In this document: positions 34,501-46,896 of the stretch, in pieces
How the letters are laid out: the number at the start of each line of letters is the position of its first letter
How positions within the stretch are numbered: position 1 is the stretch's first letter
Origin: Sophora flavescens
Taxonomy: Eukaryota; Streptophyta; Magnoliopsida; Fabales; Fabaceae
Reading direction: 5' to 3'
Assembly: GCA_030762895.1 (NCBI GenBank)
Contig: CM061067.1
Coordinates: 52,105,667 to 52,169,666 of the forward strand
Length of the DNA: 64,000 bases
Notes under the pieces: generated by a model
Told to the model about the DNA's origin: nothing
The model's database searches: none
The model's input: only the letters and a program-made list of their open reading frames with translations
Program-made: the position numbers and the translations under genes

Positions 34501-36150
34501 TTGGTAAAAGATAATCAAAATTTGCTCAAATTACAAAATCTTCAATAAATTAATTAGGTGATAAGATAATTGATAAGGAATAATGATTTACCTAAAATTA
34601 TTAAGATTTAAAATCTTGAATTTGTAAGGAGGGGTTGAAAAAATGAACATTTGAATTTGATTTGATTTTGTATAATGTAATTAAATCTAAATTAATTTGG
34701 TATAATAAAATTCAAATTCACTTACATAATAAAAAAATTATAATAAATTAATTATGAAGATAATAAATAAGAAAGATCTATCTTAATGTTGAAATTATTA
34801 ATAAAATATATTTCTTTTTATTTTTTGGTGCTTAAATATATAATTTTTTTTTGAGGAGGAATAAAATTATTTCATTTCACCCGAACCCAAGGATCATTCT
34901 AAACATTTAGAAGTATACTTGTCAAAAAGAAATTTGTACGTAAGCATGTTTTTATGTAATTTTTGATTCCCATAATTTTTGTGTTTTTTCTCTTGCATGT
35001 TTTTATGTGTAATATTTATCTTTGTTTATTCTATTCATTTTTTGTTATTTCTATATTAACTTATTTATAGGTAGAAATTAACTAATAAAATAAAATTCAA
35101 ATTTACTCATATAAATAACCTTTGATAATTTAGTTAGGTAAGAGGATAATAAATACTAAATTTTCCAAGTCAAAAAAATTACTAATTTGTCTAAAATTAT
35201 TAAGACTTTAAATTTATATTTATATGGAGAAGGCGAAAAACAATCATAAAAATTTTTAAATTATTTTTTTGTCATGTAATTAAATCTAAATTAATTAGTC
35301 ATAAAATAAATATGTTTAGAATAAATAGAACTTGAAAAATTAGTTAGGTGAGAAGATAATAAGAAATAAATGAATATTAATCTGTCTAAAAATTATTCAG
35401 ATTTTATATTTAAATTTTTAAAGGGATTTCAAATTTCAAATTTTCAAGGAAATGATAAAAAATGAATTTAATTTGGTTTTTTATCACGTAATTAAAAGAA
35501 AACCTTCAAAAAAAATCATTAGGTGAGAAGATAATAACTGAGAAAGAAATATATTTATATAAAATAATTATCTTCTAATTTTTTAAAATAATATATATAT
35601 AAATACTTTTAATAACAACAATAATTTTATAAACTCAAAAGCATATAACATAAGAATAACCCATCTCAATGCAGTTCATAAAAAAAAAACTCATCTCAAC
35701 TCATTAAAAAAAGTACTAAAATAATAAAGTATAATTTTATCATAGCAATCATAGCAATTCATCTTGTGGATCAACAAAAAAAATAATTTATTCATCCTTG
35801 CTAGTTTTTCCTATCTATAATTTTTATATTGTTTAATTTACATATAGATATCAATGTGTAAAAAAAATTTACATTTGCTTAAATAAAATATCTTCTATAA
35901 ATTAATTAGATGAGAATATAATAAATAAGAAAATAATATTGACTTGCCAAAAGTTATTAAGATTTTAAATTTTAAATTTGTAAGGAGAAGATAAAAAAAA
36001 AACTGATATGAATTTGATTTTTTTTATCATATAATTAAATCTAGATGAATTAGGTAAAATAGAATTTAGATTTACGTAGATATAAGAAAATCTTCAATTG
36101 ATTCAATAAAATAATTACACGAGAAGATAAAAAATTAAGAAAGTATTATA
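34500..36150. repeat. Degenerate AT-rich repeated modules
   Basis: Four diverged copies of a module of about 200-260 bases (about 34520-34760, 35090-35310, 35335-35530, 35870-36140), all in the same orientation. Each has TTAGGTGAGAAGATAATAA-like, then AAAATTATTAAGATTTTAAA-like, then a GGAGAAG/GGAGGGG patch with A run, then GAATTTGATTT plus ATGTAATTAAATCTAAATTA-like phrases. Spacers between copies vary. No coding potential. Confidence 0.65.
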
Positions 36151-38430
36151 TTAACGTTGAAATTACCAAAACAATAAATTACAAAAATAGTACTTAAATT
36201 ATACTAAAGTGTAATTTTCCATAGTAATTCATATGCATACATATTTCCATAATACTTCTATTGTGTAATTTAAATATTAATAAAATTTCATGTAGATATT
36301 AATATATATCAATGTAAAATGATTGATTATGTATTTTTGATTATTCATTAAATACCACTGTTGATTATGAGTGACCTTGGAGCAAGATGTGGGGAACCTT
36401 AACATATTTTTCATAAGGGACTACTAAATATCCAAACTTGACAGGATTTCCTTTTGGCAATACGAAATAATATCTAGGAGCTTATACCCTATGGAATCAA
36501 TCACTCTTCTATAAGAAGAACATAAGCATAGCCCACGAAAATTAACTTATGATGGTATAGTGTTAAATCTATCTTGAAATGAGCATCAAATAAAGTAGAA
36601 AGGGTTCACGGGTGACATTATTAAAGAAATTCCTCAAGTGGTTGTATAGATTGAGATATAATATCAACAAACTAATTTAAACAAATACCTGTATAGAGAA
36701 GGCAAATATATCTTTTTACGGACTAAAATAAAAAAAAGTATATAATGACATTTATTAGATGAATAAAATATTACAAACAAATCATATAATGCATTCCACT
36801 AAAACATTACATTCGGGTGGGCAAAAAACAAAAATCAAATGCCATAAACAATTATAGAAAAACAAAAGATTGAAAGAAAATGAGGGAAAATCAAACATCA
36901 GAACAATATTCTTCACCCGGTTTCATTTTCAGTCATTGAAGATCTTGAGCATTGTCTTGGACATTGTTGAAATTAAATTCATGGTTGTATGCCACCAATA
37001 CATAGTTAAATGCACTTGAGGATAAGCGAACCCAAGAAATGGAGCTAAAATTAATGGACCCAGTGGGAATGATAATATAAGTAAAAATGATGAGAAAGAA
37101 ATTGTACCATAAAGTGTTAGAAGTGGGGACGAGGCACAAATTCCTCAATGTGTTGTCGCTACTCATGTCGTAGTAGTTGCAGATGGAGCTTGTCAACATA
37201 ATGTTCATGCTCTTGAAAACTTAAAGGACCTGTTAAAAACAAACACTATATTAATATCACAATCAAAATTACATTCAATTGGAGTGATTCAATTGAGTTG
37301 GGCAAAGAAAAAGAATGGACAAAGAAAATGTATAGTTAGGAGGAGATGTGGAGTTGTGCCTGAGAGGATAAGTCTCTAAAAGGTGAAGAAGAAACATCTG
37401 AAAAAAAAAAAAAAAGAGAGAGAGAAGTGAAAGAAAAACAGAAATCTTAACCATTCAATTATATCAAAACTATCAAAATCATACAAAAAATGAGCAATAC
37501 AAAAGTGATACACATTTTATGACTACTATCATCTATAATCAATTACCATCAGAATCAGAATCAGAATCGGAATTGAAGCATTTTTGACATTCCTGCAAAA
37601 ACACGTTGGGCAGCCATTGAATATGCAACAAATAAAGCAAATAAAGCAAAGAAGGCAATAAAGTAAAGAAGGTGATAGAGGAGGGAATGTTGGGTCGGTG
37701 CAATTGAGCTGTTTATTAGCATACCTATTTATAATTGAGTGTGCATTTAAAATTTCAGTTTGTACCGCATTAAAAATAATATATCATATTTCAAATTTTT
37801 ATGAATATTTGTTGATTCTACGGATTATACTTCCACAATTTCTGATATTTACCTGCTCTTGCAATTCGTGATTTATTGAGGTCATTATTGGGTTAGATTA
37901 TTGCACATATTTTGAGTTACTCTATAATTAAATGACATTGAGTGTCCGATATATATTTTTTTGACTAAAAAGGTATTGATTCCTTCAAATTAGTAAAACA
38001 CATTGAAAACAACACAAATCCAACATCGCTAAAAACTGAAAAGGATGAATCTGCGAACAAACTCACCGCACCTAGATTAATAGCATAACACGGCAAAATC
38101 AAAATGCCTACAAAAGTGACAAAATCAAAGTCACCGGAATACCCATGTCTCTGGATCTGTAACATTGACGCCCAATTCTTGATCAAATATGTGATGGATC
38201 GAAGCAGATCTGCCAATCCGAACCAAACGAACACCGCACCAAGACGGGAAACCAAACAACGCCTCACCAAGACGACGAACAACAATCCGCCGCACACAGA
38301 CGATGAAAAACACGAGAAAAAAACCCAGATCTATGGAAAAACCACTTATTTAGATAAAAGGGGAGAAAAAACGAAGTAAAAGGGTGATTCCAGGCCAAAA
38401 AATGGCCCAAAACCACCCCCTCTAGTGGTG
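36150..38430. other. Spacer with no confidently identified gene
   Basis: Contains short ORFs (minus 36933-37208, minus 37965-38297, plus 38104-38379) without recognisable domains, a purine run at 37397-37425, and the GA-rich triplets CAGAATCAGAATCAGAATCGG-like near 37550. Sequence from about 38100 to 38430 is less AT-rich and might be part of the non-LTR remnant or its upstream host DNA; this is not certain. Confidence 0.4.
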
Positions 38431-38439
38431 GTACCTGGT

Positions 38440-38497
38440 CTCGTCTTTGGAAGCTCGAAATGATTGAAAACATCAAGCACTTCTTTTGGTTGGTCTT
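38440..38497 (+). pseudogene. Left piece of zf-RVT/RNase H-like (RVT_3) pseudogene
   Basis: The last 45 bases before the LTR element read MIENIKHFFWLV, the start of the zf-RVT zinc-binding region of plant non-LTR-type reverse transcriptase proteins. The frame continues directly at 43762 once one copy of the GTCTT duplication is removed. Upstream the similarity fades with an apparent frameshift. Confidence 0.7.
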
Positions 38498-39772
38498 TGA
38501 CCGCGCTGTCGCCACGCGCCAAAAAGAACGAGCGATTATAAAATAATGCAGTATAGAGCGACAACTCGGATCGTCTCTCAAGGACTCTTTAGGTGTTGTT
38601 ATTATTAACAGAAAATTAGTAAAAGTTAGAAATGGGGGTTTTGAGATTTGAAACTAAAATAAAGGAAACAAAATAAAAACAGAGAAAAGAAGCAAAGCAG
38701 TTTAAGAAATTAGCAAATAAACAAAAGCGATTAACCTCATTTTTCAGTTTCCCACTATCATTGGTTCATGCAAATCCTAAGCAGATACTAATCCCCTCCC
38801 GGTTGTAGCAACAATTAACAAACGAAAACCGCTACTACAGATGTATGTTCCTATTCCCGAAATAACAAACGGGGTTAAGCTCTCATGAACAAACGAACAT
38901 GAATGAACACACGCGAAATAACAAACGCGATTATATATAGGAACATAGCATCACCGAAATGAAACAATACCACACTATATATTATCAAAATAACAAACGA
39001 AAACATATAATATGGCATTGAAAAGAGAAAAGCAACTAAACAAGGAATACAGTAACCTCAAGTGTTAACAGAAACCAATTACGAGTAGATTAATCTAGGA
39101 GACTAATTCTCCATTACAGAAATAAAACAAAAGAAGAGAAAATAAGACTAAAACTAATTAACTACTAACTGAGACTTAGCCAAAACTGACTAGCCACCCT
39201 TTCATTCTGCCATAGAGCAGTTTATATACAACTTCTGAAATTCAAGGCCTCGCGAGGCGAAGCACTACTCGCGAGGCGAATAACACGAAAGGTCTGCACT
39301 CTTTGTCTTCTCGCGAGGCGAGCATATCTTCGCGAGGCGAACTCTTCAAATTCTCAACTGTAACGCCCGTGAACTTCAACGTGCCCAAACCGTGATGGCT
39401 TCTGACTTTCAAGTATTCGCGAGGCGAAGGAATTCTCGCGAGGCGAACGCTTCAACTTCAAAACTGCCACGACCGTGATCTTCAACACGGGTAAACCGTG
39501 ATCGTCTCTGACTTTCCAGGCTTGCATAACTCACGGGGCGAGAAATCCTTCGCGGGGCGAGTGGCTCCAGATTTATTTTATTAACCTGAAAAACAGAAAA
39601 TAAAAGTAAATACTTTATTCACTCTAAATCAACTAAATTAACTTAAAAACAATTTACAGACTCAAAATACTACTTAAGGACAATCAAGTCTAATTTGGGT
39701 AAAAATGATATAAAATAAGCACAAAGCCAAGGTCTTGACTAGTTATAAAACCAGTCAAACAGAGGCTCATCA
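38498..39772 (-). repeat. 3' LTR of non-autonomous element
   Basis: On the minus strand starts TGATGAGCCTCTGTTTGACT and ends CGGTCA. Holds eight copies of a TCGCGAGGCGA/TCGCGGGGCGA motif between about 39248 and 39562, in a locally GC-rich block within otherwise AT-rich DNA. Confidence 0.95.
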
Positions 39773-40289
39773 AAATACCCCAAACTTAAACTTTGCTTGT
39801 CCCCAAGCAAACTATACTCAAAAACTCAAAAAGACTCAAGACCTGGCAAGCTTAAGAATTCAATCAACTTTCCATAGATTTCAAGCAATTTTTTCAAAAG
39901 AATTTTTCTTTCAATGTTCCCCCCTTCCAAGCAAAGTAATCCCCACATTCATTTATTCTAAACAGTTGAGAAATTAATTATTCAGACAATCAGAAATCTA
40001 AGCAGGGGATCCAAGTCACACATAAGAAGGAGATCACCAAATTCAAACAACTGCCTTCCTCACAAGGGAAATTTGTGTTCACTCATCACTCAATTTTTGT
40101 CAGGCAATCAACATTTCACTCAATTCTCACTTTTAAGAGCACTTCCCATAAATTTGATTTTCATCTCAAAATGATTCCCACAGAAAACATGCAAGCAACA
40201 TCAGAAGGTCTTTTATGGGTTGTAATGGGGCCTGGCTAAGGGTAGGATATACAAAGGAAACTAGGCTGAAGACCCTAGGAACTAAGAGA

Positions 40290-40480
40290 GCATGAAACAT
40301 TTTTTTTTTACACTGAAATTCCACTCGCGTTCCTTTTCCATTTTTCTTTATGCCTTGGGTGGCTACAGCCTCTTTATTCAAACAGCCTTTTTTGGCATTT
40401 TTCCACTTTTTATTTTTTTTTAATTTCTGCTTTTCTCCTTTTTTTCTATTTTTATTTTTTTTCACAATTTTTTTTTCCTC
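40290..40480. repeat. Low-complexity T-rich zone inside the non-autonomous element
   Basis: Runs of T with C interruptions; gives Lys-rich ORF text on the minus strand (40166-40513) and Phe-rich text on the plus strand. No domain. Confidence 0.7.
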
Positions 40481-41186
40481 AATCCCAAACAACACATTAC
40501 ACCTTGCAGCCACCCCAAACTTTAGTTTCTTGCACCCATTCTAAGATTCCATGCTCTCCTAATCCTAAGATCGGGCTAACATGGTTTTCCAGATTTTTGG
40601 GCTTATAACATTAGGTTATCAAGAATTAACAGTCTAATAGGCTCAATGGGGCTAACTAGGGAACATGCATTAGGAATTGGTTTATTCAGGCCAAGCAGCT
40701 ATTTACAAAGAAAATGCCTAAATCATATGAAGCAAACACATAATCATGCAAACCAAAAAGAGATTCAAGCAAATTCAGGAAAGTGCAACTTAAAAAGTGA
40801 TTTTCACACATTTTAAAACATGTTGGAGGCTCAAAACCTCACCTGGACATTTTTTGCAAATTATTTGAAAGAGATTCTATCCCTAGTGTGTGCTTCCTAT
40901 CACCCCAAACTTACCATAAATCATGCCATCATAACAAAATCTCAAAGTTCAGTTTTCAATCATATGGGGATCATTTTTTTCTAAAATTTTCAAGTCCTAG
41001 GGGGAAAACAGTCAACACTATCATGCAATCAATCTATGCAAAATCAATCAAACCCAATAAACTTGCCATAACCAATACACAAACACAACTCCTGAGCTTC
41101 TCAAATTATTCAGGAGCTTTATTAAAAACAAAACAGAAATAAAAGTAAGGAAAAGAAAATTAAAAAGGAGAAAGGGTAAGAAAAAC

Positions 41187-42352
41187 TCATTGAAGGGCGG
41201 TTCCACCGGGATCCCATTGCTTGTAGCATAAGGCCCACGTGGTGGCCAAAGGACTGAAGTTCATTCCAAGCCTCCCTAACTTGCAGCTTTGATGCGGAGG
41301 TGAGTGCTTGACGATCATAGTAACCTCGCCGAGTGCGGCGGACTTCTCACTACCTCTGGGGTCACAGATGACCTCTTTCTCTACAAAGTCTTCCCAATAG
41401 AATCGGGGCTCAACCGCTTGGATTGGCCATGGTGCAAGATCCAAGGGTGCAAAATCCATCACTGGTGGCTCCTCAGGGGGAGGTGGTAAACAGTTAGAAA
41501 CGGTTACTGGTGCTGCTTCAACTTCTGCAATGTCTTCATCCACTGCATTAACAAATTTTTCACCTGCTATACACGCAGAAATTTCAGTACACACCAAACA
41601 AAGGTTATAGTCAGTACATATATTACAAGAAAATGAATCAGAAAAATCTACAATGTCTGGAAATTCAGCAATTAATTCATCGTCCACCCCATTACTCTCA
41701 ACACATGCATCTAAGACCAAAGATTCTTCTTTATCCTCAAGCACGGTGGAGCAAATGTTCTCCTGATCCTCCTGATCTAAGTTTCCTGAAAGAAATAAAC
41801 CTGCAAAACGATCTGCATTTTCTATTTTTCCTGAAAGGTATAAACCTGTAAAACATTCAACACACAAAGCATTTCCGTCACAATAACAAGCATTAGGATC
41901 AGGGGATTCAACACTAAATTCATCATCAACAGAAACATTATCAAAATCATCAGAAATATTTTCAAAAATAACCACTTTAGAATCTGTATGTTCCTCAATG
42001 GGCTGTGGAGTTAGCATTGCAGCTGAGTTGGCGGTAACTTGATCAATTATAGCCCACAACTTCTGAGATTCAGCTTGGTCCCTCTGGTACTCAGCCTCCA
42101 TCTTCTGTTGAAATTCCTCTATCATCCGTTGAGTTTGCTCGGCCATTTGTTGCCTCAGTCCTTCCATATTTGCACTTATCTCAGTGCGGTCATCATCTGT
42201 TTGCACAGGTCCTCTAGGGAAGGTTCGGAAGGTGCAAAGGTGGTCACTTGGGTAGGATAGTATGGTGGTGGCTCACTAAAATTAGGATAATACATGCAAG
42301 GTGGTGGTTCATAATAAACATTAGGCAAATATCCAAACATGTAATTATCCAT
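41187..42352 (-). pseudogene. Large acidic ORF of the non-autonomous element, probable gag derivative with a frameshift
   Basis: A short N-terminal reading frame opens at an ATG at 42352 (MDNYMFGYLPNVYYEPPPCM), with Tyr/Pro-rich text as in some legume gypsy gag N-termini, and closes near 42176. The main frame (339 aa, ATG 42206, stop at 41187) overlaps it, so a one-base shift probably separates one ancestral ORF. The main part has a Gln/Glu/Met-rich coiled coil (residues 13-60). Two spaced Cys clusters follow (CYCDGNALCVEC and CNICTDYNLCLVC), with a twice-repeated GL-LSG-LE/NAD-type phrase between them, then Pro-rich and Trp/Pro segments, ending WDPGGTALQ. It lies in sense orientation about 130 bases inside the PBS. 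No known domain is recognised; the Cys clusters resemble short metal-binding knuckles only loosely. Confidence 0.6.
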
Positions 42353-42464
42353 GGGGGAAAATAAAATTTACTGCACTGCACAAAGCGAGACAAAACTAAT
42401 TAGCAAAGCAAAAAGTTTTTTTTTTTTTTTAAAAATTATTTTCTGCTAATAACAACAAACCGAG

Positions 42465-42482
42465 TCCCCTAAAACGGCGCCA
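42465..42482 (-). other. Primer binding site of non-autonomous element
   Basis: Minus strand TGGCGCCGTTTTAGGGGA, five bases inside the 5' LTR. The form TGGCGCCGTTGCCGGGGA is common in plant gypsy elements; two to four bases differ here. Confidence 0.8.
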
Positions 42483-42487
42483 ATTTT

Positions 42488-43761
42488 TGACCGCTGCTGC
42501 CGCCACGCGCCAAAAGAACGAGCGATTATAAAATAATGCGGTATAGAGCGACAACTCGGATCGTCTCTCAAGGACTCTTTAGGTGTTGTTATTATTAACA
42601 GAAAATTAGTAAAAGTTAGAAATGGGGGTTTTGAGATTTGAAACTAAAATAAAGGAAACAAAATAAAAACAGAGAAAAGAAGCAAAGTAGTTTAAGAAAT
42701 TAGCAAATAAACAAAAGCGATTAACCTACTGTTTTCAGTTTCCCACTATCATTGGTTCATGCAAATCCTAAGCAGATACTAATCCCCTCCCGGTTGTAGC
42801 AACAATTAACAAACGAAAACCGCTACTACAGATGTATGTTCCTATTCCCGAAATAACAAACGGGGTTAAGCTCTCATGAACAAACGAACATGAATGAACA
42901 CACGCGAAATAACAAACGCGATTATATATAGGAACATAGCATCACCGAAATGAAACAATACCACACTATATATTACTGAAATAACAAACAGAAACATATA
43001 ATATGGCATTGAAAAGAGAAAAGCAACTAAACAAGGAATACAGAACCTCAAGTGTTAACAGAAACCAATTACAGTAGATTAATCTAGGAGACTAATTCTC
43101 CATTACAGAAATAAAACAAAAGAAGAGAAAATAAGACTAAAACTAATTAACTACTAACTGAGACTTAGCCAAAACTGACTAGCCACCCTTTCATTCTGCC
43201 ATAGAGCAGTTTATATACAACTTCTGAAATTCAAGGCCTCGCGAGGCGAAGCACTACTCGCGAGGCGAATAACACGAAAGGTCTGCACTCTTTGTCTTCT
43301 CGCGAGGCGAGCATATCTTCGCGAGGCGAACTCTTCAAATTCTCAACTGTAACGCCCGTGACCTTCAACGTGCCCAAACCGTGATGGCTTCTGACTTTCA
43401 AGTATTCGCGAGGCGAAGGAATTCTCGCGAGGCGAACGCTTCAACTTCAAAACTGCCACGGCCGTGATCTTCAACACGGGTAAACCGTGATCGTCTCTGA
43501 CTTTTCAGGCTTGCATAACTCGCGGGGCGAGAAATCCTTCGCGGGGCGAGTGGCTCCAGATTTATTTTATTAACCTGAAAAACAGAAAATAAAAGTAAAT
43601 ACTTTATTCACTCTAAATCAACTAAATTAACTTAAAAACAATTTACAGACTCAAAATACTACTTAAGGACAATCAAGTCTAATTTGGGTAAAAATGATAT
43701 AAAATAAGCACAAAGCCAAGGTCTTGACTAGTTATAAAACCAGTCAAACAGAGGCTCATCA
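42488..43761 (-). repeat. 5' LTR of non-autonomous element
   Basis: Near-identical partner of 38498-39772; same GC-rich motif cluster at about 43237-43551. Confidence 0.95.
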
Positions 43762-44677
43762 GTCTTACATGAATGTCTTCCAACTAACTTCTTTAGAGAC
43801 GGTAGACACATTTCTTCTGATTCCTCTTGCCGCAGATGCGGTTCTGATCAAGAAAGTCTTATTCATACCCTTCGAGACTGCCCTAGTACTAGAAGAATTT
43901 GGGAAAGGTTGCAAGTTTTTCAGAATTATAATTTTTACACAGGTAATTTGCACTTGTGGATCAAAGATCATGCTCTGGCTTGTTGGTCTATTTGGAAAGC
44001 TAGGAATGTTGAGGTCTTTTATGATACTAAATGGCAAGACTGGTTTCAAATTAATTCCTATTCATTCCCCCTCTTATCTAATCAAATATTCTTTTAGCTA
44101 CACTAGCAAAAGGTGCATTCTAAGGGAGGTTGCTTGGATTCCTCCATCAGGAAACTACATCAAAGTCAATGTTGATTGTAGTTCCTATGGTAATCTGGGC
44201 AGGGCAAGGTTTGGAGGTTGTTTGAGGAATGCATTTGGTGAATGGATTTCTGGTTTTTCAGGATCTTGTAGCCATACAACATGCTTAAATGCAGAGTTGT
44301 CAGAAATTTTACATGGTTTAAGGATTGCTTGGCAAGCTGGGCATACATCTGTCATTCTTGAATCTGATTCAAAATCAGCTTTAGAGATTATTAATGGTTA
44401 AGTTAATCTCTTTCATTCATATGCTTCTTTGGTGAATTTCATTCATAGGTTCCAAAATCGGAATTGGACAATTATCTTTCAACACACCCTGCTCGAAGGG
44501 AATGAATGTGCTGATTGGTTGGCTAAGCAATTAAGCATGGAGCTAACTCGGATCAAGTGTTTTCAACTTGGCATACTTGTCCCCCTCAACTCAACAGTGT
44601 TCTTCTTGCCGAAGCTTCAGAAGTTACTCGGATTAGGAATTAGTTTATTTTGCTTTGTTGTTTTTCTTTCCCTCTAA
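43762..44677 (+). pseudogene. RNase H-like (RVT_3) non-LTR retroelement remnant, right piece
   Basis: Continues the zf-RVT region (CRRCGSDQESLIHTLRDCPS, a Cys-x2-Cys...His...Cys zinc site). A linker with WSIWKARN follows, then a plant RNase H-like domain: KVNVDCSSYGNLGRARFGG, ESDSKSALEIING, and HTLLEGNECADWLAKQL near the C-terminus with the usual acidic and His positions. An in-frame TAA at about 44400 interrupts it, and the frame changes once near the start of the plus ORF, so it is dead. Such domains form the 3' end of plant LINE-type pol or stand alone. The tail from 44678 to 44876 is AT-rich 3' sequence. Confidence 0.8.
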
Positions 44678-44876
44678 TAAAAAAATGGAAGGTTCCATTG
44701 TATTTAATTGTACTTTGAACAATCTGATTATTGCAACCTATTACCAATACATTCTATTTCATCTATTTTCATTAATCTAATATGATGCTTGGATTTATGG
44801 AATTAGATGGAATGAAGCGAAATACAATGAAATCTATTCCATTTTCACTGTAAATGCATGATTTTGTGATTGTTTT

Positions 44877-46467
44877 TGAAGTTGACACAAGCAAACACAA
44901 GAAGCGGGGTTGAATTGTGTTTGTTAATAATTTTCGAAAACAACCTTTAAAACAATTTTTGCACTCAAGGAGATTAGAAACAGAAGCAAGCACAAAGACA
45001 AAGATCCTTTTTAAAAGACTTTAACAAAAGCAATATCAAAACCCCACAGTTAGTATAAGCAAATAAAACTGAAGAGTTTAGGGATAGAAGATTCACACAA
45101 GAGATTTTATCCTGGTCCACTCTCTTCCAACCAAGAGCTACGTCCAGTCCCTTCTACTTGAAGGATTTATCCACTATTTCTCCAAATAGATTACAACCAA
45201 GTATTCAACACCTCTCCAGGCTACAAGTATTTATTTCTTACCAAGCCTCTTCAGGCTCTAACTCTAACAAAGAGATATAATGTTTGATCTTCTTAACTCA
45301 CTATGTGTGAGGATATGACAGTTTAAGATCAGTTGAATATTACAATAATATTCAAACTAAAGAATACAGACTCTTGCTTTTGAAAGAATATTAGAATGAG
45401 TGATTATTGATTGGCAAAAGTTGTTCTTCAGAACTTGAGGTCTTCTATTTATAGTGACCTTCTTCTTCACTTGTATTTCTTCAACGGTTACTTTGAATTA
45501 TCCCGTTTAGAGATAGCATTTAATGCATGATATCCGTTGTGACTGATAGCTTGATTGTGGCAATGCTGAATAGTACTCTTGGTTATCGAGGTAGCATGAA
45601 ATTGGAGGTCACTCCTCTGAGTATTGCAGCTTGCGCACTTGTTGTTCCTCCTTTGTGTATAAACCATCTTTTTCAGTCATAAAGTTGTCATCGTACAGAT
45701 CGTTTTGCAGTATCTTATTGTACGATTCTACTTTTTGTATTTCTTGATGGTACTATGTTTCTTTTACAACAAGGTGAAACATTAAAGCAGATAAAACAAA
45801 TATGAAGAACAAATATTCTATTTGAAATAAATATCAATCATTTGAAATAAACTCAAGAGATTCGGATTGCATTTAATTCATTCTAAGATGGAGCTCGTCT
45901 AAAAAGAACCTCCGTCTACTTAGTTATATGAGAGACTAAATCTGTTCAATATTTTACTTTGCTCATCTGATGACGTGGCATATCCTTTTGTCTATCAAGT
46001 CCTTGAACTTGCTATTTCTCAATGAGTTATAAAGATCTCTGTCTGGTGACGTGGCGGTTAGAGCTCGTCTACTAGATTACTTTATTTTTCAGTTCATTTA
46101 CTTCTACTAATTACTTCCGTCTGCTTACGTGGCAAGATGGACATGCTTATTTATCAAGTCTTTGGACTTGCTGTACCTAACAAGTTATTTAGGTATTCAT
46201 CTAGAAAATATTTAGAGCTTCATCTACTTAAGTAAGCTAGTCTAAAGAAGTAACTTTACCAAAGTTTTTGAGTAGCCCGTCCACAAGGGTGGACGCGTAT
46301 TTTTCAATGAAAACTTTTCCCAAGTTTCTATTACGTATATTTAAATATTTTTGCATAACTGAAAGCACATGTTAGATCTCAACTAACACTTTGCCAAGCA
46401 AATTTAATCATTTTGTTAGCATCAAAACTTAGAGATTATTAAATCTAAAACCACTTTGGTTCCAACA
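44877..46467 (-). repeat. 3' LTR of the left copia arm
   Basis: On the minus strand runs TGTTGGAACC to ACTTCA, 1591 bp; inverse of 59776-61396 and same orientation as 1487-3048. TATA motif near 45446-45453. Confidence 0.93.
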
Positions 46468-46469
46468 AT

Positions 46470-46483
46470 CTCCCCATTTTTTA
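46470..46483 (-). other. Polypurine tract, left arm
   Basis: Minus strand AAAAAATGGGGAGA just before the 3' LTR; partner of the tract at 59762-59774, with one T interrupting. Confidence 0.8.
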
Positions 46484-46896
46484 TGATGACAAAACTAATT
46501 AAATTTGAAAAGCAAAGTCTAAGAGAGCTTGCAGGGCTCCCCCTAAGAGAGAGCATACAAATATTTAAGCAGAATAAGCATATGAAAAAACAACTGCATA
46601 TAAGCTAACAGATAGATGCAACAGCTTATCATACTTAGAGTATATATAAGGGAATAAATAAACATAAATATCAGAGCAGCAAATATCAAAGCAAATAAGC
46701 AAACATAAGTATCAGAGCAGTTAAGCAAGTAGAAGAGAATATGCGGATGCAAACAAATAAGAGCTTTTCAAAGAAAACTGACTTTATATATATATATCTT
46801 TTTTCTTTCCTTTGTCCCCCTTTTTGTCATCAGCCAAAAAGGTAAAAGGAGAAGACCATCACTGTCAGTACAAAAGAAAGAAAATAAAGGTAAAGG

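Larger units (their letters stand above)
38498..43761 (-). mobile_element. Non-autonomous LTR retrotransposon (5.26 kb), young insertion
   Basis: LTRs of about 1.27 kb (38498-39772 and 42488-43761), near-identical: I count about fifteen differences. Perfect 5-bp duplication GTCTT (38493-38497, 43762-43766). The PBS on the minus strand sets transcription right to left. The 2.7-kb interior carries one large ORF and a low-complexity zone but no protease, RT, RNase H or integrase, so it must move with enzymes supplied in trans. The TGGCGCC primer site is of the kind seen in plant Ty3/gypsy (Athila/Tat-type) elements, but the family is not otherwise recognised. Confidence 0.93.

Noticed and set aside
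36933..37208. 91-aa minus-strand gene
   Set aside because: No recognisable domain, no splice or promoter context; not enough to call a gene.
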